Assembly: GCF_026230105.1 (NCBI RefSeq)
Contig: NC_079482.1
Coordinates: 15,934,001-15,998,000 of the forward strand
Source: Diorhabda sublineata
Taxonomy: Eukaryota > Arthropoda > Insecta > Coleoptera > Chrysomelidae
DNA length: 64,000 nucleotides
Reading direction: 5' to 3'
The notes under the pieces are model-generated. The model was not told the DNA's origin, made no database searches, and was given only the letters and a program-made list of their open reading frames with translations. Of the stretch, positions 1-10,275 are shown piece after piece. Made by a program: the position numbers and the translations under genes. Numbering within the stretch: position 1 is the first letter of the stretch; the number at the start of each line of letters is the position of its first letter.

Positions 1-329
1 ACAGCTCTATTCGATCAGCATTAGTTACCAAGTATACCCCACTTGTAAATTTAGAATTCCCCTGGCGGATCTATTCAATTCATGCTAAATAAAAAATAAA
101 GCTTATCTTAATATTCATTATGATGTTCAGTTTTCCTTTCAAAGTGAACCAGCAGCTGTGTATGCTAGTATCCAAGTTTTCCTTCATTCAAATAGCGGTA
201 CTTCATTTGAAATAGTGAGTTCACACTTTTTCGACTGCAGACGAAATAATAGGCCAATAAAACCTTTTACGGAAAACCACCAACATTATTTTAATTATCC
301 CCAATATAAAAATCGCTGGTAGACTTAGT

Positions 330-653
330 CGTATTAGTTCAGTCATTATAGGGGGTGGACTTCGGAAAATTGATATACCTAGTATAGTAGAAACTTGTAT
401 CTTGGCATCATAAAACTATCCTCAAAATTCACATATAATTGGATGGTCGCAAGTTTTACAGTTTTAAATTTTTTGTAAATATCTCATTTTCTAAAAGTTT
501 TACGCTATTCATATTCGTTATCAATAGTGTAGGAAATTTAATTCCCTAAAAATTTTGTATTCAACATTTTTTTTCACTTTAAACTGTTTTCGAGATAGAT
601 GGCGTAGAGCGCGCGGTCAGAGAATTACCTGAGGTCAATTGGTAGTCCCGATC
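330..653 (+). repeat. Left long terminal inverted repeat
   Basis: Its reverse complement aligns with 1754-2067 along almost the whole length. Anchor blocks: 363-380 pairs with 2012-2029 (ggtatrtcrattttccga), 428-447 pairs with the block around 1945-1965 (attatatgtgaattttgag), and 636-650 pairs with 1757-1771 (cgrgactaccaattga). The outermost recognisable match is tgactgractat near 335-347, opposite about 2054-2066. Confidence 0.7.
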
Positions 654-987
654 CAGAACCTGTAAGATTATAATATATTGCTTATTATATAATTAACATT
701 TTCATCAACTTTTAGATTCAATTAAATCTTTCTTTCTGATCATTTTGAAATTTACTAATTCAATAACAATCATAATCTCTTTCGGTAAATAAAAAAATTA
801 CTAAGGGACATACTTTTATTACATTGTAATTATATTCTCATTTATATTTAGCACTTGAAGTAGAGAATGATAACATCTTATTTAGAATCCGTAAACTATT
901 AAATTCTTTTATAACTTCAACAATTATTCCTGGGAACGGACCCTTATTATATGCACTAAGTCAACAAAGTCGAAAAAACCTGTGCAG

Positions 988-1425
988 TTTTCAAATATTC
1001 CTCCAACGAGTGAAGCAGCTCAATCCCATTTTTTATCAAATTCAAATATGTTTGGAGGATGATCTAAAGCCGCAAGAATGAGGTTGAACAATACGTAACG
1101 AATTCCTGGAGCATATCATGACTATTTTACCGCCTGCACCAGATGAATTACTCGATACAAAATTCTGTAACTGCAAAAGTAGCTGTGGCTCAAGTTGTGG
1201 ATGCAGGGAAGCGGGGTTCCAATGCTTTGGGGTTCCGATCAGTGTAATAGGCAAGCTTGTTTCAATGCTGTACCATATTAGACCGGTATTAATGATAATA
1301 GAACCTTTAACCAAGAAATCTTGAATGATTTGGAGACAAACATCGTTGAAGACGGTAATGAAGAGGAACTTGAAATTCAGCAGCAGAGAGACGATGACGA
1401 CGATGATAAAGAAGAAGAGAATTGA
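988..1425 (+). pseudogene. Broken 3' end of a CXC (tesmin/TSO1-like) domain protein
   Basis: Three reading-frame pieces are collinear. The first reads SNIPPTSEAA from about 991. The second covers the longest open frame (1118-1324) with PPAPDELLD followed by CNCKSSCGSSCGC, the cysteine spacing of a CXC domain. The third reads DQCNRQACFNAV from 1237, finishing the cysteine block after a frameshift. That frame crosses one TAG, then runs through an acidic tail ending DDDDDDKEEEN before TGA at 1425. Two TGA codons interrupt the part just before the CXC block. CXC domains bind DNA in known proteins. Proteins with this PPT...PPAP...CXC layout occur as multicopy insect proteins, from memory and unchecked. 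It lies inside the TIR pair, so it is probably element-encoded. The N-terminal part is missing. Confidence 0.65.
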
Positions 1426-1753
1426 AATTAGAACTTGTTTTATAAATTTTTATTAATTTTGATAATGATAAAGCTATAAAATGACACTTAAAACTTTGGA
1501 CAAAGATGTTTTCATTTCCTTTCTTATTTATGTAGAAAGTCATTAGTATAAATTAGATTAGAATTAAAATACAATTTAAGTATGTGGTTCATCAATTTCT
1601 TAATTACTTGACCAGGTAAGTGTTATTAAATAAATTGACACTTAATTAAAAATATATATGTAACCAAGAAGAAATGAATTCAGTCTAAAAGTTGACAAAA
1701 AATTATAGTTAAACATTTAGCAATAAATTATAACCTTAATATTATGAGTTTTT

Positions 1754-2067
1754 GATCGAGACTACCAATTGATGTCGGATAATTATTGGACCGGGCCCTC
1801 TATCTCGAAAACAGTTCAAGGTATACAAAAATGTTAAGTAGAAAAGCTGTAGAGTTTTGAATTCTCTACAATATTAATAAAATATACAGTCAGCGTGAAG
1901 CCCATAGAAAACGAGATATTTATAAAAGATGTGAAAAAAAAAATCATCAAATTATATGTGAATTTTGAGAATAATTTTGGGAAGCCAAAGTTTTCACTTG
2001 GCAATATACTGGGTATGTCGATTTTCCGAGATATTCACCTAATTTGACCTAAGATGACTGGACTATA
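1754..2067 (-). repeat. Right long terminal inverted repeat
   Basis: Inverted partner of 330-653. It starts about 330 bases after the stop codon of the CXC remnant, so the gene ran towards this end. Similarity is continuous with small indels and many substitutions. Confidence 0.7.
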
Positions 2068-2767
2068 TCAGTTTCCAAATTTTTAAGGAATTGAGATTTA
2101 ATCTCTTTCTAGTTTGTCAGCTTCAATCTTGTGATTATGATTCTCCATTTAAATCAACTTTTCCGAAAATAGCATAATGGAGTTATGATTTGAATTAGTT
2201 ACTAACAAACACGTGGCAACTGAATACTATTATCTGTCAAGACAAGAATATGATTCACTTCGCCGTCTAGACTGAAAAAGTAAGAATTAGGAGGAGTGAA
2301 AAAAATTGATATCATCAGAGTGAATGAGAATAGTCGCTGAAAACGAGATTCAAATTCAAATCTTAAATTATTATTGTATCAATCAAATTCAATCATGAAC
2401 AAACATCTTTCAATTCAACGGTTCACAATAACGATATCTTTCAATGACGGTAAACAAAGAATTAGGACAGCGGGTAGGATATGCTATAGATCTTTATTGC
2501 GGATGACTCTACTATTGTGATATTAGGGCCTGCCATAAACTAGAGTGCGTTGGCTGCATTTTTAGTTGTTTTATGTGCACATAATAGATCATTTCACTAT
2601 AAAATTTTCTAATACTTAATAAACAGCATTTGAATGGGTCTATAAAAAATTGAAATTAAGAAATTTTATCACAAAACATTCATTTTTCAACAGGCCAATA
2701 CTCCAACTCCTCTCAGTTCGTGTTTGATTTTGTAATTAATTTTGTATTCGTTTAAATTTAGTAAATG
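2068..2767. other. AT-rich spacer, nothing recognised
   Basis: No coding similarity, RNA gene or repeat arm was recognised here on either strand. Confidence 0.5.
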
Positions 2768-3090
2768 TACAGGTTGTTTCTTTACTCTATCGACAACGCT
2801 CTACCCCAGAGAGATCTCCACAAACGATTCATTTTGATATAGGAATACGAACGCCTATTCGCTGAGATATAGGGTGTTCAAAATTTAAAATTAAAATAAA
2901 AAATTTGCCATAAATCAAGAACGCTTTTAATTTTTTTTTTTTTCAAATTTGTTAATCAATTTGCTTCTTAATAGAGTAAAATGTTGACATGAACGAACTT
3001 TGGAAAAATTTAACCAGTGGCGCTCTGCTTGGGTTAGTTGTCAATTTTACCCCCTTATTTTTACGCCCCTTGAGCAAAATCTTTTTTTAA
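2768..3090. repeat. Interspersed repeat with an ACAGGTTGTTTC end
   Basis: It begins acaggttgtttctttactc and contains gagatatagggtgttcaaaa. The second phrase recurs, inverted, inside the MITE at 47041-47684 (gaacaccccgtatctcgg). A GC-richer stretch (agtggcgctctgcttggg) lies near 3015. It is probably a relative of the ACAGGGTG-ended repeats found elsewhere in the window. No matching second terminus was found, so the right boundary is a guess. Confidence 0.35.
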
Positions 3091-3540
3091 TTTTGTTTTA
3101 CATTGCCCGATCTATTCTAGTTATAAAACTAATTAAGGAGCTTCAATGAACGGTGTCTCTAAACAAAAGTCTGCAAGCACGTAAATAATTTACAAATTAA
3201 GTAATTAGTCATTTGAATTCGAATAATGATTAAGCGTGAGTAGTTGAAAACAAATAAAAATTACTCATAGTTTCAATTTCACGTTTTTCAATGATAAAAT
3301 GGTGATGATAAAATAAGTGTATTGAAGTAAGCGGACAACAGTTTGAACAACTACTGTAACTTTATCAATTTTGTTATTGTTGTAATACAGTGTTGTTTAA
3401 ATTTAATTTGTAATATTATTATTTTTATTTTCATCACCAATTTTGTTATTATTGTAATACATTTTTCTTCGAAATTGAGATTATGAATAATTTTTATTTG
3501 TTTTGAACTACTAACGATTATAAATTAGTTGATCTTATTA

Positions 3541-4406
3541 AAAATGAAAGCAATAGGCACAAAGCTAAGAATTCTAAAATTTTGGGAAAAGATTACTTGG
3601 TAACATTTCTTGAGAGTGCTCTGGTTTCGACATTTCTAGTGATAGAAGTAAGTTCAATTTATATTTCCAATAAATTTCAAATAAAAATATTGTATTCTAA
3701 ATTTCGCGAAATATCATCCCATTGCGTTTAAATATTCGAATTTTAACACTTTTTATCAAAATTTCCGGTATCAAAGCTGCTAGATGGGAGACTCACATGC
3801 GAGAGGTTCCAGGCTCAAGACACGTTTTTTTAAATTTTTTTCAATTAGACATAATAATTATTTAAGGGTAACATTTATAATTGGTATTTCTGGCGCATGT
3901 AGAAGAGAAGAGTTGACAAGACTAAGAATCGAAGATATTAAATATAAAGAAACAATCTTTATCGTAAGAATAACAGAGTGAGTTTTTATTATTTTAAATC
4001 TTGCTAATTCAAAGATAGACTATTTGGCTTATATTAGAAAATATTTCGCATAAAGACCTCTTATGGTAGATACTTCCAGATTTGTCTCAAAATATCCAAA
4101 TAATAAATGCAAAAAACCACCAGTGGGTACGAATACATTCGGTAAAATGCCGTATCATTGCGAAGTACCTCAATTCTTCACATGATCCAGCTATGTAGAT
4201 CATTGGCAACCATGGTAGTGAACTCTGAAGGAGACCTCCTAGCTGTAAAGAAACAAGGAGGCTGGAAGTCTTTAACAGTTGCAGAGGGCTACGTAGACGC
4301 TACATTGAATGAAAGAAATAATATTTCAATATTAAGGGATGATAATAACATCCACGCTCGTTACCAGAAATTCTTGATCCTAAGGAATAGTGTTGTTGAT
4401 AATTGA
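3541..4406 (+). pseudogene. Broken tyrosine recombinase (Crypton/DIRS-type integrase)
   Basis: Four collinear pieces of a tyrosine-recombinase catalytic domain are spread over three frames. 3555-3650 gives the helical segment before the core (NSKILGKDYLVTFLESA). 3850-3977 gives GISGACRREELTRLRIED, which contains the box I arginine. 4040-4145 gives a linker ending TNTFGKMPY. 4158-4406 gives CRSLATMV, then KKQGGWKSLTVAEGYVDA, the block II region and the expected nucleophilic tyrosine in AEGYV. The usual histidine of H-x-x-R is damaged, and the histidine before GGW has become Q. An insertion or intron (gtaagt at 3656) separates the first two pieces. Such recombinases cut and rejoin DNA through a 3'-phosphotyrosine and mobilise Cryptons and DIRS elements. 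No reverse transcriptase lies nearby, which favours a Crypton, but a solo fragment of DIRS cannot be excluded. It is inactive as it stands. Confidence 0.7.
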
Positions 4407-4936
4407 ATTCGTCTGTTGTTTGGTTAATTTGTTCTAATTTTGATTGAAGTGCTCAAAATATTCATCAAAATATAATATATTTTGTTGGAGAAAAATTAAG
4501 CTCAATTTACGCACCCAGTGCGTTGAGAAAAATAGTCACATTCATCGAAAAAAGGTTACTCCACAAACTTCTTACATAAATAACTATTATATCCAGATAA
4601 AATTGATTGATAGGGCAATTTTGAAATCCATACCCTTCCTCATACCTTAAGAACTATTCTTCATAAACCAGTGAAAGTTATAAAACTGAATATTAAGGGC
4701 AGCAATGTCTCGCATCAGTGATTACAAATAACTTATCGTCAAAGATAACGTCACACAGTCATTGTAATCGATAATTTCAATTGGAACCCTATAGCAAACA
4801 TCACCTGCTTTTAAAGGTAATATTTTTAATAATACCAGTAACATTTGTGTCTACTAATACTGTATAAAGTTTGAATGTAAAGGTTTGATATTGATCACAA
4901 ATCCAGTATCCAATCATTGCACCAAGTGAGTTCCAT

Positions 4937-5128
4937 TCACTTCCTGACTATGGAATAGTTTACAGTTTTCCTGTCACTTTTACAAAGTTTCGAATATTTA
5001 TTGTCAGGTTCTCCATTTTTTGGTTCAAGATACATCCACAAAAAATAACCTATCCCCATCCTATCCGTAAAATCCAAATACCATCTAACTCCGGATTGCA
5101 TCATAATAGTGTAGGGAAGCATCATCAA
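4937..5128 (-). CDS. Unassigned short ORF
   Basis: An open frame of 63 codons containing MQSGVRWYLDFTDRMG and ending SIVRK. I do not recognise it. It lies about 50 bases downstream of the 126-codon ORF on the same strand but in another frame. The two could be pieces of one decayed gene or exons of a spliced one. No family motif, signal peptide or clear membrane segment is visible. The open frame may be chance in AT-rich DNA. Confidence 0.15.
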   Translation of the reverse strand: MMMLPYTIMMQSGVRWYLDFTDRMGIGYFLWMYLEPKNGEPDNKYSKLCKSDRKTVNYSIVRK

Positions 5129-5178
5129 ATTTGACGTATTACCGATTCTGTTACATTTTGTAGCGTCTTCAGATTACC

Positions 5179-5559
5179 TTAAATACTATAATTAGTTTTG
5201 GAGAAACGATGTAGTTTTCTAGAATATCTACCAAACTTACACCTTTTTGGTAAACCGAGTAGGTGCTTAATGCAATTTTCACTGTAATAAATCATGTTTT
5301 GTGTATTTAGATTCGAATGAAGATCAAGATATATAAATAAATCGTTTTGACGTTTATTCCAAGTTAATTCAAATAAGCTCCCGAACGAGATGATCGGGTT
5401 ACTATTCACCACATTTTCATTAAAAATAAATATCTTTGCATGAATATCTTGTTTGGTTCCATCAAATATTAGGATCGCTGCTACTTTACCATTCAAACTT
5501 ACCATTTCGCTTCTTGGAGCACTTGAATGTTCGGTTTGCAATAAATTGTTAATGTTCAA
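5179..5559 (-). CDS. Unassigned ORF of 126 codons
   Basis: One of the longest open frames in the window outside recognised elements. It has a mixed, protein-like composition with few low-complexity runs (KVAAILIFDGTKQD, SLFELTWNKRQNDLFIYL) and a basic C-terminus (KRCKFGRYSRKLHRF). I recognise no domain. It could be an exon or relic of a host gene, a piece of an unrecognised element, or chance. The stretch 4407-4936 upstream of the pair shows nothing else. Confidence 0.25.
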   Translation of the reverse strand: MNINNLLQTEHSSAPRSEMVSLNGKVAAILIFDGTKQDIHAKIFIFNENVVNSNPIISFGSLFELTWNKRQNDLFIYLDLHSNLNTQNMIYYSENCIKHLLGLPKRCKFGRYSRKLHRFSKTNYSI

Positions 5560-8300
5560 TTACTTGGATAATCAAAAAATGTCAAATTTTAGACATCAAC
5601 AAAACCGGTAACAACAGACAGATTTTAATATTAATTTTCAATATTAACAGATTTAATTCTTCACAGATTTCCTTCTTTTTAAATTCAGTTACCACATTTG
5701 TTATAACAGGATAAGTATCATTGAATGGTTTCTTGTGACGTCATTTTCGGCGAGTACATAGTCTACCATTACTAGGTAGTATAGAACTTAAGAAACCTTC
5801 ATTCCAAATTGTCATGTCAAAAGTCTCACTAGTTCAAATATTACGTTTCCAAAGATGAAATGGTAACAGGTGACTCGTAGTAATGTACAATATTCGTATC
5901 GTCAATTCATATTAGGATATATGATGAGTTATAAAACTGGACTTCCGGTATCGTTTATAGCATTTCATTTGCTTAACATAATATATAGTAATTAACTATT
6001 TTTATTTCAAAGACACAAAACTTGTCTAGTTACTTGTTACAACTAAAAACTGCTTTTTTAGTAAGTGGTCAGTTCCGCTTTCATAATTGAGTTGTACTTT
6101 TTTTTCTGCAGCTTATAACCCATTTTCTGGTACACAAAGCTACAATGTTTTTATCCGTAGTAGAAAAAGTTCGCGAATAGCCCATTTGAATGTGAAACAA
6201 AAACTTGGACAAAGTTATTAAATTATGACACTTTATGTCACAGACAGAATGAGTGAAAAGTTTTGTTTTGTCCTTGTCCTGCACTATAGTCCTTTTCAGG
6301 ACCTAAGACAATTCATGTCACCAAAATGAATGATTGTATGAAATAGCTCAACAAAAAGTTTTTGAATAGATTAATGGTCTACCGTTAGATTACTAGCGAG
6401 ACGGATTAATGTTTTTTAAAACATGAAACTTATTATGTTATTGATGTGTTTTTCCAAAAGTCGTGATATTATGTTTAAATAATTAATACCTTCCAGATAT
6501 TTCAGAACTGATAGCATGAGACCGAAGAATTAACATAGGATGGCGTTATTCGTGTGAATATTGTTAATATGCTTTAGAAAATGAATAGTATACATCAGTG
6601 ATTGATAGATCATATGAAAATGTATCCAATTATGCTAAAATCACAAGTCACTCTTGATTTTTTTGAAAACAATTTTACTTACAAAACTTACTTAAACTGA
6701 AGGAAAAAGTGAAAAAGGTATTCGTAATTAAGGCCGGGATTCTTCACTTCCCAATAATGTCCTTTCAAACTATTTTTTCTAATAAAATAAACCTTCGAGT
6801 AGATAGTTATTAGGCAGTCCTTTAATATATATCAAAAGTAGTTTATTTCTTCGTTATACCTTTATTTGATTAGTTCATTATTGGAAATATTCGTCATACA
6901 AATAATTGAATATTTAATATGGATGCTTTTAAAGATTAAGACGGTTTGTTTGATGAAGAATGAGGAAATACAGAAAATTTCAGAACAAGCTTATTCCAAT
7001 ACATGTACGATGGCTATATCTTTCATAGTGTTACCAACAGTAGACTATTTGTTGAATACATAATAAAGTGACAAATGCTTATTAGTTAGTTCGGATTTAA
7101 ACCAACTAAGGTGAAGAAACGGTAAACATTTATTCGACAATTAAAAGTGCCTACTAAAGTTATGTGGATAAAAATTATTTGGCACTTTATTAGAACGTGA
7201 AGAAACCGGACCTAAGTTTATAACATATAATTGAGGAATTCACATATATATATTAGTTCGAAAAAACATCGGAAATTATATGGTAGCGTTGTTACCATGA
7301 ATGTACAGAAGTCACTATTACTGCATAATCTGTTTTAATAGAATATGAGCCTTTTTTCTATATAATATGTATACATTTCTCACAAATTCCAAGTAGTAAC
7401 AAATAATATTTAAAAAGCACACTTAAATATAATTATTTCTTCGAGTTGCAAAAATTTTTTAAATTCGAGTTTGTTGTTCTCGACGCTCGATTTTGTATTG
7501 GTTACGATTATATATGGAACAATATTTTTGTATATTCTATTAACTATTAACAAAATTGAAGGTGAGATCACTGAGAGAAATATATGATGGAATATCGTAA
7601 TTTGTAATGGTAATTTGTAGTACCACTACGCAAAAAATGATTGTCTTGACATTTATTCAAACTGTTTTTTGGTTATAAGCATAAAATAACTTTCAATGTT
7701 TTGTGACAAATAACAAGACATTTACCGTGAAAAGTGAATGAAGGTTCTATCCTGTATTTAGGATGTAGAGTAGAGGTTCGACTCCTAACGTGTACTGTTT
7801 GATATAGTAGATCACATGCGATAGCCTAATCATTTTGTTGAATGTTCTGTTTAAGTAACAAAGGACGATATTTAGAAACACAATGACATAGAATTGATAT
7901 AACTTAACGATATATTCCTCATCTCTAAGGTCCACTAATACCAATTCCACCATTGAATTGGAAACATTAAAGATTGAATTGAGGACGTATCCCAAACAGG
8001 GGTAACTCGAGACAATTTTGTCCCCTACTTTAGACCTAAGATTAGAGCTAAATACATTTCATTTGTCAAAATAAATTCAATGATTTGGTGCGAAGGTTAA
8101 ATCCAAACAGAATTTCTGGCTTCAGCACCGCAAGAATGGATTAGACAATTAGAGATATAGAAGATCAATGAAGAAACTAGATATTGATCATAAAATATCA
8201 TGAAAGCGCTTCTTAGTAGATTTTCCAATTAAAATCACCCCATAATGGAAACAAAAAACCATTCATACAAATTGTTTACTCATGTTTGATTAAACGTACT
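5560..8300. other. AT-rich spacer, nothing recognised
   Basis: Only short open frames without family resemblance occur here. A perfect pol III B-box match (ggttcgactcc, 7774-7784) has no convincing A box upstream, so no tRNA or SINE is called. Confidence 0.5.
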
Positions 8301-8337
8301 TATCCACACTTATCATTATCCACAATTCCATAGTATA

Positions 8338-8985
8338 GTGAGAATCTATGAAAAAAAAACGAAAAAGAATTTCACGAAAGATCAGAGCATAACAGCTTTG
8401 AAAATTATGGGTACTATAAGAAGTGATGCACAATACTGGTATCAGTGGCAATCCTGCTGTGCCTATAATATATTTCATGAAAGGTATGGCCTCATAAGAC
8501 GCTTTCTTATTGGGAGAGAATTCTTTTGGAGGCAAAACACTTATGGCATTACAGGCAATAAATCGTACAGACTGAATACACATATCTTTAATGCAGAAAT
8601 TTACGCAATAGAGAAAGCTTTCAAAATAATCAAAGGAAAAGTGTTCAATCACAAAAGTCCAACAATCTACATATATATCCAAGCAACCCTAAAATCAGTA
8701 AAAACAACAAAATCAGAAGTGGTAATCAGATGTCACGAGGAAATCTCAGGGATTTGTTATAATAAAGTAGTTATTTACTAGATAACTGAACGTCATGAAG
8801 TAGTAATAAACTTTAGAGCAGAAAAGCTTGCAAAAAGTGTAGCGAGGGTAGGAGGTAACTAAGAGACAGTTACTGTGATACTACGGATGGAATTGTTGGA
8901 AGAGGTTATTGACAGAAGGATCCGAGTCAAATATCAGGATATATGGTCAAACAGAACTTATTGCACGATATTCAAAGCGATTTAA
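8338..8985 (+). pseudogene. RNase H domain remnant of an R1/Jockey-like non-LTR retrotransposon
   Basis: The 147-codon open frame contains THIFNAEIYAIEKAFKIIKG, the second acidic block of the RNase H fold as found in insect non-LTR elements, then IYIYIQATLKSVKTTKSEVV, where the usual DSQAALK has lost its aspartate. After a frameshift, ITERHEVVINFRAEKLAKS matches the W-x-x-GH-x-V-x-GN...AD-x-LAK tail. A further open piece, ELLEEVIDRRIRVKYQDIW, runs to about 8985 and fits the linker after RNase H. In life this domain removes RNA from the RNA-DNA hybrid during target-primed reverse transcription. It sits upstream of the RT remnant at 9340, the reverse of the normal RT-then-RNase H order. It is therefore a different copy or a rearranged one. 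The interval 8986-9339 holds no clear domain. Confidence 0.65.
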
Positions 8986-9339
8986 CCAAGGTGAAGAAAT
9001 TATGATATTCACGAAATAATAATAGGACAGAGAACTATTGGGATCTTATTGGATATTGTACCGTTTGCAGAAGACTCCAGAAATTGGGAGAGACACTTAA
9101 TAACTATTTGAAAAAACTGTCACGTAAAAGAGACGATCCAGCGACTTCTCTGCTTATGCTATACATAACAAAATACCAAGTCAAATGTTGGGAAATGAGA
9201 CAATAGGTTATTTCGACGAAATGTTAGAATCAGACGAGGGAAAAGTAAAAATCTCAAACGCTTAAAAATGAGTTAAAAAGGGTTATTTCTCAGATTCCAC
9301 AGTTATTGGAGGAAATAGACCCTGCTGGAAGGTTGAGAA

Positions 9340-10275
9340 GCTAGAGCGGAGGTTTTGTAAGATCGTTTCCCAAATACTTATGGCAGAAAGTATCACCTTG
9401 GCGATAAAATCTCTAATGCCTCACAAATCTTCATGTAAAGACGGTATCTACCCGATTGTACTCCAAAAAAGTTTAATAATCCTCATAAGGAGGCTTATAG
9501 TGCTTACTCATGCTAGCTTCACATGAAGTCACATTCCTAAGTCCTGGAGAGACGTCAGAGTCAGCTTCGTCCCACAGTTTAGAAGTTGAATACTATCGTC
9601 CCATCTCCTCACCTTCTGAAAAATTTGGAAAAAATTATTGTTTCCTACATCATAACTGCTTACACAAAAAACGCACTACTTGAAAATCAGTTCGCATACC
9701 AAAATGGTAAGTCGACTGTCTCTGCCCTCCTCAGTCTAACCAGGAAACTGGAAAAAGATATAGAGTATAAGGAGGTAACGTTTTGTAAGTACCTTCATAG
9801 ATATCGAGAGTTCCTTCTCCAGCACGCCAAGACACTCCATCCATCAGGCACAGGTAAGAACCAAGCATTGTGTCTTGAATTATGGCAGCCTTGGATGGTT
9901 GCAATATGATTATCGATATAGGGGATGAAGCAATAATTGCTAAACTGGAAGACGGGTTCCCACAAGGCTGCCTATAGTAATTAGTAGACGATCCTCTACT
10001 CATAAATCTAAACAACACAGGATATGGAGTCTGCGGATACGCCTATGACCTGGCGATAATTTTGTTGGGTGAGCATGATGATATTGTATGGAAACAAATG
10101 CAATTTGCCTTAAAAATCGCTTAAAGATGGTGTGTTCATGAAGGTCTGAATATAAACCACTCGAAGACCACCCCTATTCCATTCAAATCAAAAGCAACCG
10201 CCGAACATATTTGTGAATGCGAGGCTCTCCATGAACAAAGACTACAATACTTTCAAGCTTTTTAAAGCCAGAGGT
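9340..10275 (+). pseudogene. Reverse transcriptase remnant of an R1/Jockey-like non-LTR retrotransposon
   Basis: Reading across frames: LAIKSLMPHKSSCKDGIYP near 9400 (the usual AI..L.P.KSPG.DGI block), then SWRDVRVSFVPQF, then LEKIIVSYIITAY and LLENQFAYQNGKSTVSALL in the open frame at 9586-9909. EDGFPQGCL follows near 9950, and VDDPLLINLNNTGYGVCGYA with YDLAIILL near 10000-10065. The catalytic YADD is degraded to YAYD. LNINHSKTTPIPF follows. The sequence then jumps straight to AEHICECEALHEQRLQYF (about 10200-10260), the cysteine/histidine tail that normally lies after RNase H. So RNase H is deleted here, while an RNase H remnant lies 1.4 kb upstream. The copy is inactive: there are many stops and a lost catalytic aspartate. 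Confidence 0.75.

Larger units (their letters stand above)
330..2067 (+). mobile_element. DNA-transposon-like element with long TIRs and a CXC-domain gene remnant
   Basis: Two arms of about 300 bp (330-653 and 1754-2067) are inverted copies of each other and enclose about 1.1 kb that carries the 3' end of a CXC-domain coding region. The arrangement suggests a DNA transposon whose interior is largely deleted. No recognisable transposase catalytic core is present between the arms, so the superfamily is unknown. I could not fix a target-site duplication. The arms have diverged visibly, so the copy is old. Alternative: two copies of one repeat landed in opposite orientation around an unrelated CXC fragment. 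Confidence 0.65.

Noticed and set aside
1060..1140. TGA read as tryptophan (alternative genetic code)
   Set aside because: The same remnants also carry TAG, TAA and frameshifts, so ordinary decay explains it.
1042..1314. 90-codon minus-strand ORF
   Set aside because: It is antisense to the CXC remnant. Its glutamine/leucine runs are the reverse reading of that sequence.
7774..7784. Perfect pol III B box (ggttcgactcc)
   Set aside because: No A box at the right distance and no cloverleaf could be drawn.
8290..8682. 130-codon minus-strand ORF
   Set aside because: Antisense to the RNase H remnant, which has clear family motifs on the plus strand.
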